A stretch of DNA of 64,000 nt from Trebonia sp963734665 (lineage in GTDB: Bacteria; Actinomycetota; Actinomycetes; Streptosporangiales; Streptosporangiaceae): the NCBI GenBank assembly GCA_963734665.1, contig CAVTIR010000008.1, positions 248,001 to 312,000 on the forward strand. Direction: 5' to 3'. The position numbers were made by a program, and so were the translations under genes. This document shows, one piece after another, positions 1 to 7,785 of the stretch (the stretch's first letter is position 1; each line of letters begins with the position of its first letter). The notes under the pieces were generated by a model. The model saw only the letters and a list, made by a program, of their open reading frames with translations, made no database searches and was not told the DNA's origin.

Positions 1-670
1 GGCGGAGCTCGCGGGGCAGCGGCGGCGCTTGATCCGCCTCGGGGTGGCGTCGCTCTGCGGGGGCCTCGTCGGCGCGATCCTGCTGTTCACACTGCCGGCC
101 GGGGCGTTCAAGGCGATCGTGCCGGTGCTGATCGGGATCGCCATGGTTATGGTCGTCTTCCAGCCCCGGCTGTCTAAGTGGGTGGCGGCCCGGCAGGCAG
201 CGCGGGGGCGAACGCCGGTCATGGCACCGGGCAGCGGCGACCCGGGCGGGTCGTCCGCCGCGGGCGGGTCGTCCGCCGTGGGCGTGATGGCGCCGGCGGC
301 CCAGGACGTGACTCTCCAAGCCGGGGGGCCGGTGCTGTGCGTGCTCGTGTTCCTGTCGGGGGTTTACGGCGGGTACTTCGGCGCGGCCCAGGGCGTGCTG
401 CTGCTCGGGCTCATGGGCGTGGCGTTCACCGACAGCCTGCAGCGGATCAACGCTGTCAAGATCGTGCTGACCGGCCTGGTCAACGGGATCGCAGCGGTCG
501 TGTTCGTGCTGGCGACGCACGTCGACTGGGGGGTGGCCGGGCTGATCGCCGCCGGGGCGATCCTCGGCGGGCGGTTCGGCGCGCGGATCGGGCGGAAGCT
601 GCCGCCCTGGGCGCTGCGCGTGCTGATCATCTGCGTCGGCATCGCGGCGCTGGTAAAGCTGCTGGCCTAA
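1..670 (+). CDS. TSUP (TauE/SafE) family membrane permease, 5' end outside window
   Basis: The frame is open from base 2, so the gene starts upstream of the window; the TTG at 29 is probably an internal Leu codon. The visible 220 or so residues are mostly hydrophobic, with about six membrane segments. Two Gly-rich helix starts, GGLVGAILLFTLP and GGRFGARIGRKLP, occupy equivalent places in the two halves, as in the duplicated fold of TauE/SafE carriers, which export sulfite/sulfonates or other small organic anions. A hydrophilic Gly/Ser/Ala linker (about residues 60-95 from the TTG) joins the halves and is longer than usual. The stop is followed by the convergent marR gene. Substrate cannot be told from sequence. 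Confidence 0.85.
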   Translation, partial: AELAGQRRRLIRLGVASLCGGLVGAILLFTLPAGAFKAIVPVLIGIAMVMVVFQPRLSKWVAARQAARGRTPVMAPGSGDPGGSSAAGGSSAVGVMAPAAQDVTLQAGGPVLCVLVFLSGVYGGYFGAAQGVLLLGLMGVAFTDSLQRINAVKIVLTGLVNGIAAVVFVLATHVDWGVAGLIAAGAILGGRFGARIGRKLPPWALRVLIICVGIAALVKLLA

Positions 671-693
671 TTTCCCGCGCTCGCCGACCTGGG

Positions 694-1215
694 TCAGCGG
701 TGGTGGTCAAAGCAGTGGCCGCCCGGATCGATGGCGCTCAGGATGCGGAGGCAGATGTCGCGGAGCTGGCGGGTCTTGGCCTTTGTCAGCGGGTCGAAGA
801 TCAGGTTCCTGACGGCCTCGACGTGACCAGGGGCCGCGGCGACCACGGCATCACGGCCCGCGTCGGTGAGCACGGCCAGGGTGTAGCGGCCGTCGTCCGG
901 GTCGGGGGTGCGGCGGACCAGGCCCCGGCGCTCCAGGCGGGCGATGACCTGCGACAGCCGGGGCAGCGACCCGTCTGCGTGGGCGGCGAGGACGCTCATC
1001 CGCAGGGAGCCCTCTGGAGCCTCTGACAGCCCGGCGAGCACGTTGTACTCGAAGTGACTGAGGCCTGAGTCCCGCTGGAGCTGCGCCTCGAGCGCGGCGG
1101 GCAGCTTGATCAGCACGCTCAGCAGCGACAGCCAGGCGGCCCGCTCCTCTGTGTCGAGCCAGCGCGCCTCGACGTCGGCTGCTGCCTCGCCCGGGGTGTC
1201 CACGGTGTTCAGCAT
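694..1215 (-). CDS. MarR family transcriptional regulator
   Basis: A protein of 173 residues with the winged-helix layout of MarR repressors: an N-terminal dimerisation helix, a recognition region around LSHFEYNVLAGL, then SLPRLSQVIARLERRGLVRR and the wing DPDDGRYTLAVLTDAGR. The DPDDGR wing is diagnostic of the family. It is transcribed away from the DoxX gene at 1320 with about 100 bp between them, the usual arrangement for a MarR protein that controls itself and a neighbouring membrane or stress gene. The effector is unknown. Confidence 0.9.
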   Translation of the reverse strand: MLNTVDTPGEAAADVEARWLDTEERAAWLSLLSVLIKLPAALEAQLQRDSGLSHFEYNVLAGLSEAPEGSLRMSVLAAHADGSLPRLSQVIARLERRGLVRRTPDPDDGRYTLAVLTDAGRDAVVAAAPGHVEAVRNLIFDPLTKAKTRQLRDICLRILSAIDPGGHCFDHHR

Positions 1216-1319
1216 AACTTAATGCTTGAACTTGATCCACGTCGGCAGTCACTTGCATCTTGAAGTCATCGGGCGCTATCGTTCGGTTCACGCTTTAAGT
1301 CATAAATAGAGGGAGTCCC
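1216..1319. promoter_or_regulatory. Divergent marR/doxX promoter region with repeated CTTGAA-like elements
   Basis: This AT-richer 104-bp gap separates the two divergent starts. CTTGAA/CTTGAT-type hexamers recur near 1229, 1235 and 1258, and a TTAAGTCATAAAT stretch lies close to the DoxX start. Repeated half-sites between a MarR gene and its divergent neighbour are plausible operators. The DoxX start is a GTG at 1320 preceded by a GAGGGAG ribosome site. Operator assignment is inference. Confidence 0.35.
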
Positions 1320-1676
1320 GTGAACATCTTTCTGTGGATCGTCGCTGGCGTGCTGGCGGCAATGTTCCTGCTGGCCGGGGTGATGAAGATCGCGGTGCCC
1401 AAGGAGAAGCTGCTCAGCACCATGGCCTGGGCCGAGACCTGGTCGGACGCGCAGCTCAGGGCGCTCGGCACGGTCGAGGTGCTCGGCGCGATCGGACTGA
1501 TCCTGCCCCGTGCGCTGAACATCGCCTCGGTGCTCACGCCGATCGCCGCGGTTGGCTGCGCTATCGTCATGATCGGCGCGGCGATCACCCACGCCCGGAT
1601 GAAGGACTACAAGGGCCTCGGGATGCCCGTTGTGCTGCTTATCCTGGCGATCATCGTCGCGGCGGGGCGGTTCTAA
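1320..1676 (+). CDS. DoxX family small membrane protein
   Basis: 118 residues with four predicted membrane helices (about 1-22, 48-66, 68-90 and 98-117). The N-terminal pattern FLLAGVMKIAVPKEKL matches the 'ag.. Kl..p' signature of DoxX-like proteins, and LRALGTVEVLGAIGLILP is the second conserved block. Family members are linked to thiol/redox and oxidative stress homeostasis, often under MarR or TetR control, which fits the divergent marR. The GTG start at 1320 has a GAGGGAG site about seven bases upstream. Confidence 0.85.
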   Translation: MNIFLWIVAGVLAAMFLLAGVMKIAVPKEKLLSTMAWAETWSDAQLRALGTVEVLGAIGLILPRALNIASVLTPIAAVGCAIVMIGAAITHARMKDYKGLGMPVVLLILAIIVAAGRF

Positions 1677-1906
1677 CGGGGATTCCCGAGTGCCTCTACT
1701 GAAATTCGGTGCCGGTACTCAATCCGCTTACGTGAGGACTGGCCCGGATGCGCGTGTTGGGCAGCCAGGCGCCCTGGTGCCCGTCGTCCGGACTCTGGTC
1801 GGCAAGGGAGTCGTCGCGGCAGACATGGCGCTATCCACGAAGGACAATCGCTACCGGACCTCGGGCACGTGCCACGTGGCTCTGCCGTGCAGGTAGTACC
1901 GCAGGT

Positions 1907-1941
1907 CACGGCCACGGGGGTTCAAGTCCCTCCTCGGACAC
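1907..1941 (+). other. tRNA-Leu 3' end fragment (T-arm plus acceptor strand), probable attachment site scar
   Basis: Five G residues, the loop TTCAAGT and CCCTC form a T-arm at 1916-1932. They are followed by the acceptor 3' strand CTCGGAC and discriminator A, which would pair with a 5' GTCCGAG typical of actinobacterial tRNA-Leu. No matching 5' acceptor, D-arm or anticodon arm is found within 90 bases upstream, so this is only the 3' part. Such tRNA ends are left at one junction when an element integrates into a tRNA gene. Confidence 0.7.
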
Positions 1942-2099
1942 TCTCTTACGTACATGATCGATTCCGGTCGCGCTTCCGCTGCTACTCGCTTTTCCTGCGG
2001 ATAGTAGGTGAGCGTCAGCCCTATCCGGCTGTAGATCTCGGCTTTGTCCGCTGGGTCGGCGTCTTTGAGCGCTTGCATGATGCCTCCCATCTCAGTTAC
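1941..2099 (-). pseudogene. C-terminal remnant of a site-specific (serine-type) recombinase
   Basis: Reading leftward, the frame encodes LVTEMGGIMQALKDADPADK and then IGLTLTYYPQEKRVAAEA. This is the usual C-terminal end of large serine recombinases carried by actinobacterial integrative elements (conserved D-AD---KAE-Y---GL-LTY-P pattern). The frame then runs straight into the tRNA fragment, whose complement reads DLNP, the classic read-through of an integrase gene that abuts its attachment site. No catalytic domain is present upstream (2100-2430), so the gene is a 5'-deleted relic of an excised or decayed element. Confidence 0.6.
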
Positions 2100-2427
2100 C
2101 AGAGTCATGGGTTTGCACGTACTCGCTGGGCACGCGGCTGCCCCACGTGCAACTGGGCGCGGATCGCGCGCACGAGCCGACCAGCGCGATCGCAGGCCAT
2201 GCGCTACCGCCGCACCGGCAGGGCCATGGCCCAGGGCCGTGTGCACACCGAGCGCGACGACATGCCGCTTGGACTTCACGATCCACGTAGCCGGGCCCGG
2301 CGGGTCGAGGCAGTGCCCGGCCCGTCAGCGGTCGGCGTCGTGCACGAGGCCGCCGGGCAGCGGGACGCGGTCAGCCGCGCAGTCGCACGCGATAAACCCG
2401 GCGACAATCGGTGGTCGTCCCGCGATA
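2100..2427. other. Stretch without a supportable gene
   Basis: Long frames exist on both strands here because of the high GC content, but none carries a recognisable domain. The region separates the recombinase remnant from the phosphotransferase gene and is probably decayed sequence from the former integrated element. Confidence 0.5.
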
Positions 2428-3174
2428 ATGGCCGACGTGGAGGAGGTCGAGGTCGTCGTCGCCCATCACGAGCGCGCGACCCTGCGCGTCGGCGACGTAT
2501 TCCTGAAGATCGACGCTGATCAGACGCGCACCGACGTCGAGGTCGAGGCGATGGCCATGGTGCCGATCCCGACTTCGGAGGTCCTGTGGCGGAAGCCGCC
2601 CGTGCTCGCGCTCGCCGCCCTCCCAGGAACGGCACTCGGCCGCCTCGGCGAGCCGTCGACCGCGCCGGCGGCGGCGTGGGCCGCGGCGGGTGCCGCCGCC
2701 CGGATGCTGCACGACGCGCCGCTGCCGCCATGGCCCGGCCGGAGCCTCGACGAGATCACATCGCACCTCGACGGCGAATGCGAGTGGCTCGTCACGAACG
2801 GCGTCCTTCCCGCCGAACTGGTCACGCGCAACCGCCGGGTTGCCGAGGCTGCGCTCCGGCCGTGGCCACTGGTCTTCACGCACGGCGACCTGCAGGTCAC
2901 CCACGTGTTCGTCGACGGTGACGAGATCACCGGCGTGATCGACTGGTCCGAGGCCGGCCAGGGCGATGCCCTGTACGACCTCGCCAGCCTGACGCTCGGA
3001 CACGAGGAGCACCTCGGCGACGTCATCGCCGGCTACGGCACCGACGTCGACCTCGACGTGATCCGCGCGTGGTGGTCGCTGCGAAGCCTGCTCACGGTCC
3101 GCTGGCTGGTCCAGCACGGCTTCGACCCGAGCTCGCCAGGCTGCGAGGTCGACGTGCTGAGATCCAGGCTGTGA
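2428..3174 (+). CDS. Aminoglycoside phosphotransferase (APH) family kinase-like protein
   Basis: 248 residues from the ATG at 2428. The frame is open far upstream, but the extension to 2044 is low-complexity and lacks homology. The N-lobe has the APH nucleotide-binding strand VGDVFLKID (Lys about residue 30). The C-lobe has the Brenner motif LVFTHGDLQVTHVFVD (catalytic Asp in HGD) and the metal-binding ITGVIDWSEAGQGDALYDLA, both hallmarks of APH/ChoK phosphotransferases. The substrate could be an antibiotic, an amino sugar or a metabolite; resistance should not be assumed. It lies alone next to the integrative-element scar. Confidence 0.85.
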   Translation: MADVEEVEVVVAHHERATLRVGDVFLKIDADQTRTDVEVEAMAMVPIPTSEVLWRKPPVLALAALPGTALGRLGEPSTAPAAAWAAAGAAARMLHDAPLPPWPGRSLDEITSHLDGECEWLVTNGVLPAELVTRNRRVAEAALRPWPLVFTHGDLQVTHVFVDGDEITGVIDWSEAGQGDALYDLASLTLGHEEHLGDVIAGYGTDVDLDVIRAWWSLRSLLTVRWLVQHGFDPSSPGCEVDVLRSRL

Positions 3175-3391
3175 GGCTGCACGAGCCCGACGGCTACGAG
3201 TGCCGTTCTGCCGCATCGAGCGGCCGTCTCCTGCCGGGCGGTCCGTGACGTTTACTCCGGGGACCGGAGTTGCGTGGGGGGACGGGTGGAGCCACGGATC
3301 GTTCGGGATAGTGAATTAGAACTTTTCTATGCCGTTAGGGGCTCGTAGTCTGGATGCGCGGCGTCCGGATCTACTAGCGAGGGACGGCACC

Positions 3392-4009
3392 GTGGCCATC
3401 GGCGGAACCAACCGCGACCCCGGCGAGTCGGCCGCGCAGCTTGCCGGCCTCATTGCGAGCGCCCGTGCCCTCAGCGCCAGGTACCAGGCGGAGCGGATCC
3501 GGTACAAGGCCCGGGCCGAGGTTATGCCGGTCACCAGGAGCATGCTGGCCGCGGCGGTCGATGGCAACCTGGCGAGCCTTGCCGCGCTGGTGTGGTCCGT
3601 CCGCGATGAGACGTACCAGCGGGCCCTCACGCTGTGCGTGGCCACCGCCGGCTATGTCGCCGTGGACGTCAGCCGCCGCCCGCCGGCCGGCTGTGACGCG
3701 CAGGAGATCGCGCGGTTCGGCGCGGAGCGGGAGAACGCGATCCGGCACAGCGAGGCCATCGCCCGCGCCTACGTTAAGGAAACGGCGCTCGGGATCCGGC
3801 CGGCGGAAGCAACCCTGGTGGACGCCGCGAGGGCCGCGAGGCTGACGATCATGCTAACTGGGCGCATGGTGTTCCGCTTCCGACCCGCGGGCTCGGCCTG
3901 GTGGCAGTACCTGGACCACGCGTGGGAGACGTCCGTGGCGGAGCGGGTGCTCGACCTCTGGTGTCCTCCGCCGGCCGTCGGTACGGGGACGCAAGTGGAA
4001 GTCTCTTGA
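3392..4009 (+). CDS. Hypothetical protein, alpha-helical, unknown function
   Basis: About 205 residues, rich in Ala and Arg and predicted mostly helical; no known motif recognised. The GTG at 3392 is preferred because GAGGGA lies seven bases upstream. An in-frame ATG at 3329 would add 21 residues but has no ribosome site. The segment ARFGAERENAIRHSEAIARA and the aromatic cluster FRPAGSAWWQYLDHAWE are the most distinctive parts. The gene is monocistronic and on the same strand as the exonuclease downstream. Confidence 0.6.
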   Translation: MAIGGTNRDPGESAAQLAGLIASARALSARYQAERIRYKARAEVMPVTRSMLAAAVDGNLASLAALVWSVRDETYQRALTLCVATAGYVAVDVSRRPPAGCDAQEIARFGAERENAIRHSEAIARAYVKETALGIRPAEATLVDAARAARLTIMLTGRMVFRFRPAGSAWWQYLDHAWETSVAERVLDLWCPPPAVGTGTQVEVS

Positions 4010-4135
4010 CGATGATGGCCATCTGCCGGACAAAACTGGAGAAGACTGGTAAAACTCCGTTAGCTCATTTCGGCTTACGGAGGTTAGCGTGCTCAGATTC
4101 GTCACGGCCCCTCAGCGGGCGCGAGAGCGGGCGCG

Positions 4136-4717
4136 GTGAGCCTCGACTTCACTGCCATCGACTTCGAGACTGCGAACCCGAACCGGGCCTCGGCCTGCTC
4201 GGTTGGCTTGGTCAAGGTCCGGGACGGCCAGATCGTCCATGCGGCCGGCACTCTGATCCGGCCGCCCGCGAAGTTTAGCGAGTTCAGCGGTTTCAACACG
4301 AAGGTCCACGGAATCAACGCCGCGATGGTGGCGGAGGCGCCGTCCTGGCGGCAGGTTGCCGAGTGGATCCGCGGCTACGTCAAGGACGACCTCCTGGTTG
4401 CCCACAACGCCTCATTCGACATGAGCGTGCTGCGGCAGGCATGTGCGGCGGAAAGGATTCCGGTGCCGGGCAACGACTACGTGTGCACGCTGGCGCTGGC
4501 CCGGCAAGCCAGCCAGCTCCCCTCCTACAAGCTGCCGAATGTCGCGGCGGAGTTCGGCATCAGGCTCACGGCCCACCACGACGCCAGCGCCGACGCGCGC
4601 TGCGCAGCAGAGGTCGCCGTGGCGATGGCCCACCGCCACGGCCACGACAAACTGGAGCAACTGGCCCAGTTCTTCCACGTCCCGGTCGGCCACCTGACCG
4701 CCTTACGCGGTCCATAG
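4136..4717 (+). CDS. 3'-5' exonuclease, DnaQ/DEDD family
   Basis: 193 residues covering a single RNase T/DnaQ exonuclease fold. Exo I is FTAIDFETAN (Asp and Glu metal ligands), Exo II is LLVAHNASFDMSVL, and Exo III is AHHDASADARCAAEV with the His-x4-Asp of the DEDDh class. It hydrolyses single-stranded DNA 3'-5'. Such stand-alone proteins are annotated as Pol III epsilon-like but usually act in repair or nucleic-acid turnover. The start is a GTG at 4136. There are no extra BRCT or GIY domains, consistent with the short length. Confidence 0.92.
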   Translation: MSLDFTAIDFETANPNRASACSVGLVKVRDGQIVHAAGTLIRPPAKFSEFSGFNTKVHGINAAMVAEAPSWRQVAEWIRGYVKDDLLVAHNASFDMSVLRQACAAERIPVPGNDYVCTLALARQASQLPSYKLPNVAAEFGIRLTAHHDASADARCAAEVAVAMAHRHGHDKLEQLAQFFHVPVGHLTALRGP

Positions 4718-4856
4718 TGACCCGCGTCTGAGCTGAGAAGGGCTCCCGGCACCCGGCCGCCGACCTCAGCTCAGCCCGGCCCGATGCATGTCATCTAACC
4801 GACGCAGCTTCTCCGGCACTGGTCGCGCTAGAGCCGAGAGCTGCTATCCCTGTCGG

Positions 4857-5891
4857 TCAGCCGACGCTGCGCCACGCGTCGGCGAGAGCGGTGAAGCTGG
4901 CGATACGGCGGTCGCGGTCCAGGCTGGGCGTGACGACGACGATCTCGTCTGCCTGGGCACGCTGCCGCATCTCAAGCAGGCGCTCCGCAACGGCCTTGGG
5001 CGCGCCGGTGACCATCCGGCCGTCGTCGCGGCGGCTGGCCCGGAACTCCCCGCTGCGCGCGAAGTCGAGCACCTGCTCGGGACGGAGCGGCTCGCGGTCG
5101 CCGCGGCGGATGCTCTGCATGGTCAGCGTCCACGCTGCCTCGAACTCGAGCACCGCCTCGTCGTCGTCGCTGGCGAAGGCGAGCACAGACATCGCGGAGT
5201 ACGGTTCACCGCCCGGCTCGCGCGGGCTGAAGTCACGCCGGTAGCCCTGCAGCGCCTCGAACGCGATCTCCGGGCTCATGTGGTGCGCGAACACGGCGCT
5301 CAGCCCGTTGACCGCGGCGAACCGAGGGCCGTACTGGCTGGAGCCGAGCACGAAAAGCTCCGGGCGCTCGGGGACGACTGGGGCGGCCACCAGGTGCGCG
5401 TACGGGTGATTCGCCGGGAAGCCATCGCCGAGAAACGCGAGCAGTTCGGCCACCTGGCCGGGAAACTCCGCGGCAGGGTCGGTCCTGACGCCCCGGCGCA
5501 GGACGTGCGCGGTCAGCTGATCGGTGCCCGGGGCACGGCCAAGCGCCAGGTCGACGCGACCCGGGTACATGGCGAGCAGCGTCCGGAACGTCTCCGCGAC
5601 CTTGAGCGACGTGTGGTTGGGCAGCATGATGCCTGCCGCACCGACCCGGATGCGCTGGGTGTGCGCGCCGACGTGCGCGGTGAGCAACTCGGGGGCGCTA
5701 CAGGCCAGGCTGTTCATGTTGTGATGCTCGGAGACCCAGTAGCGCCGGTACCCGGCGCCCTCAAGAGCCTGGGCGATCCGGACGGCGCCGGCGACGGAAT
5801 CGGCGGCGCTCTCGCCATACTCGATCCCCACGAAGTCGAGGACGGCGAGCGGCAGTGAATCATCTTTAGGGGTCATCGCGCGTGGCAACAC
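4857..5891 (-). CDS. LLM class flavin-dependent oxidoreductase
   Basis: A luciferase-like monooxygenase of about 340 residues. YWVSEHHNMNSLACSAPELL is the conserved SEHH block of the class, followed by IRVGAAGIMLPNHTSLKVAE and GRVDLALGRAPGTD. The C-terminal RMVTGAPKAVAERL is the 'G tP e V' segment. Members oxidise organic substrates with reduced FMN or F420. The start is uncertain: a GGAGG site precedes a GTG (5891) and TTG (5888), while the ATG at 5876 lies about 16 bases from it. Homology begins near LAVLDFVGI, just after that ATG. Not in an operon. Confidence 0.88.
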   Translation of the reverse strand: MLPRAMTPKDDSLPLAVLDFVGIEYGESAADSVAGAVRIAQALEGAGYRRYWVSEHHNMNSLACSAPELLTAHVGAHTQRIRVGAAGIMLPNHTSLKVAETFRTLLAMYPGRVDLALGRAPGTDQLTAHVLRRGVRTDPAAEFPGQVAELLAFLGDGFPANHPYAHLVAAPVVPERPELFVLGSSQYGPRFAAVNGLSAVFAHHMSPEIAFEALQGYRRDFSPREPGGEPYSAMSVLAFASDDDEAVLEFEAAWTLTMQSIRRGDREPLRPEQVLDFARSGEFRASRRDDGRMVTGAPKAVAERLLEMRQRAQADEIVVVTPSLDRDRRIASFTALADAWRSVG

Positions 5892-6028
5892 GCATCCTCC
5901 CGCGAGCATTCCCCGAGTCACCGCCGCCTGCCCCGCGGGGACCCGAGCCGTCATCTGCGGCATCCACGTCACCCCATCCGGAGGTGCTTTAATTCATCCT
6001 GGCCGAAACAGGGCAAGGGGTGATCAGG

Positions 6029-7096
6029 ATGCGCGCGGTGGTGATGGACCGCATTGGCGGGCCGCTCGAGGTGCGGGAGGTACCCGAACCGGTCCCGCCG
6101 GCGGACGGCGTAGTGGTGGAGGTCCGCGCAACCGGGCTGTGCCGCAGCGACTGGCACGCGTGGGCCGGGCATGACGACATCGCTCTGCCGCACGTGCCCG
6201 GACACGAGCTCGCGGGAGTGGTTGCGGCCGTCGGCACCGAGGTGTCGAAGTGGTCGCTGGGGGACCGGGTGACGATCCCATTTGTGGAAGGCTGCGGCCG
6301 CTGCGAGTGGTGCCTGTCTGGCAGCGCGCAGGTCTGCCCCGATCAGGAGCAGCCCGGCTTCACCCACTGGGGCTCGTTCGCCGAGTACGTCGCCCTGCAC
6401 GCCGCCGACACCAACCTGGTCGCTGTCCCCCGGGCGGTCTCTTTCGAGACCGCAGCATCGCTTGGCTGCCGGTTCGCGACCGCCTATCGCGCGCTGACCG
6501 GCCGCGCCCGGCTGGCCGCCGGCGAGTGGGTGACCGTCGTCGGCGCGGGCGGCGTGGGGCTGAGCACGGTGATGATCGCCAAGGCCGTCGGCGCCCGCGT
6601 GATCGCCGTCGACCGCAACGCCGGCGCCCTCGACGCGGCGACGGCGCTTGGCGCCGACCACGTCCTGCTTTCCGGTGACTCCGGCGCGGAAGGGACGGGC
6701 TACGTGCCAGAGCGGGTCCACGATCTCACCGGCGGCGGCAGCCACGTCGCCGTCGATGCGGTCGGCAGCGAGGAGACCTGCGCGGACTCGATCCTGAGCC
6801 TGCGCCGACGCGGCCGCCACGTGCAGATTGGCCTGCTACCCCCGGTGGACGGCCAGCCGCGGGTCCCGATGGCGCGCGCCATCGGCTGGGAACTCGACCT
6901 GCTCGGCAGCCATGGCATGGCCGCCAGGGACTACCCAGGGATGCTCGCTCTCATCGAGCGCGGCGACCTGCGCCCCCAGGACCTGATCGAGCGGATCATC
7001 AGCCTGGACGAGGCGGCGGTCCTGCTGCCGACGCTCGACCAGGCGTCCCCGGTCGGCATAACGATGATCGATCCGCGAGGGGCCGGCGACCGGTAG
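6029..7096 (+). CDS. Zinc-dependent alcohol dehydrogenase (MDR superfamily)
   Basis: 355 residues from the ATG at 6029, with AAGGGG eight bases upstream; a GTG at 6020 is a weaker alternative. Catalytic zinc ligands are Cys38 (GLCRSDWHAW) and His59/Glu60 (PGHELAG). The structural-zinc loop is Cys89, Cys92, Cys95 and Cys103. The Rossmann motif VVGAGGVGLSTV binds NAD(P)H, and VIAVDRNAGAL carries the cofactor-selecting acidic residue. It interconverts an alcohol and an aldehyde or ketone; the substrate is not predictable. Divergent from the LLM oxidoreductase, with about 140 bp between. Confidence 0.93.
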   Translation: MRAVVMDRIGGPLEVREVPEPVPPADGVVVEVRATGLCRSDWHAWAGHDDIALPHVPGHELAGVVAAVGTEVSKWSLGDRVTIPFVEGCGRCEWCLSGSAQVCPDQEQPGFTHWGSFAEYVALHAADTNLVAVPRAVSFETAASLGCRFATAYRALTGRARLAAGEWVTVVGAGGVGLSTVMIAKAVGARVIAVDRNAGALDAATALGADHVLLSGDSGAEGTGYVPERVHDLTGGGSHVAVDAVGSEETCADSILSLRRRGRHVQIGLLPPVDGQPRVPMARAIGWELDLLGSHGMAARDYPGMLALIERGDLRPQDLIERIISLDEAAVLLPTLDQASPVGITMIDPRGAGDR

Positions 7097-7218
7097 GCCC
7101 CGCGCAAGCGACCCGCTGCGCTTGGGTGGCGCGGAAAATTTGCCTGTCGGGCTTTTCCCTGAATGGCGTCGCCTGAATTCAGACTGGACTCAAGGGTTGA
7201 ATTCCTGGTCGGTCATGA

Positions 7219-7506
7219 CTAATGGATATGGTGTGCCAAGAATGCTATGAGCACGCAAAATGCCAGGACCACGATAAACCTGACCCAGCCGCCCTTGCCT
7301 CGCCCGCCACCATCGGCGCCACTGGGGATAAAGCCGCCTTGCCCGTGGTCTCCGTGACCGTGACCGTGACCGCCGTGACCGTAACCACCACCGCCATGAC
7401 CGCCGCTGTGGCCACCACCATCGCCACCGCCGCCGCCACCGTCGTGCAGGGCTATGCTTACTCCTCGCGTTGATGCAATCTGAACCGTGCCTGGCAGAAA
7501 TCGCAT
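7219..7506 (-). CDS. Small Gly/His-rich protein with C-terminal membrane helix
   Basis: 95 residues from the ATG at 7506. A short N-terminus is followed by a 45-residue Gly/His tract with repeated GHGG and GHGHGDH units, a short basic GRGKGG segment, and one C-terminal hydrophobic helix (VRFIVVLAFCVLIAFLA) ending in HHIH. This layout suggests a tail-anchored membrane protein whose His cluster could bind metal; that is inference. The opposite strand is also open but encodes a Thr/Val/Ala run without a start context. Confidence 0.55.
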   Translation of the reverse strand: MRFLPGTVQIASTRGVSIALHDGGGGGGDGGGHSGGHGGGGYGHGGHGHGHGDHGQGGFIPSGADGGGRGKGGWVRFIVVLAFCVLIAFLAHHIH

Positions 7507-7785
7507 GTCAAAACTGTACGTCAAACTGGCGAAAATGTCGGCCAATGTTGCAAACCACAACCATCCACACTCAAGAGTGCTAGATCGGTGCGGTGGCTCG
7601 CTTGAATCTTTCGTGATGCAGCGACAGCACCCCCGGTCCTCCCGCGCCGACCTCCGCCCGGTGGGTCCGGGCAAACGAGGCGGTCCACTTTTGTGGCGTG
7701 GAAGGTTGCCTGGGCGTTCCGCACAGCGGAGATTAGTGGGCAGATCGGTTACCTATGAAACATCCGCGCAAAGAGGACGGAAGTC

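Noticed and set aside
1854..1941. Complete tRNA-Leu gene
   Set aside because: Only the T-arm and the 3' acceptor strand are convincing; no matching 5' acceptor GTCCGAG, D-arm or anticodon stem is found at the right distance.
2044..2427. Upstream extension of the phosphotransferase
   Set aside because: No similarity to the family and it crosses the recombinase remnant; the ATG at 2428 gives a normal length.
4788..5858. Rightward 356-residue frame
   Set aside because: Antisense of the LLM oxidoreductase, Gly/Arg/Asp-rich, no domain.
7222..7473. Rightward 83-residue frame over the Gly/His-rich gene
   Set aside because: It is a Thr/Val/Ala run without a ribosome site; the leftward frame has a clear membrane helix and better composition.
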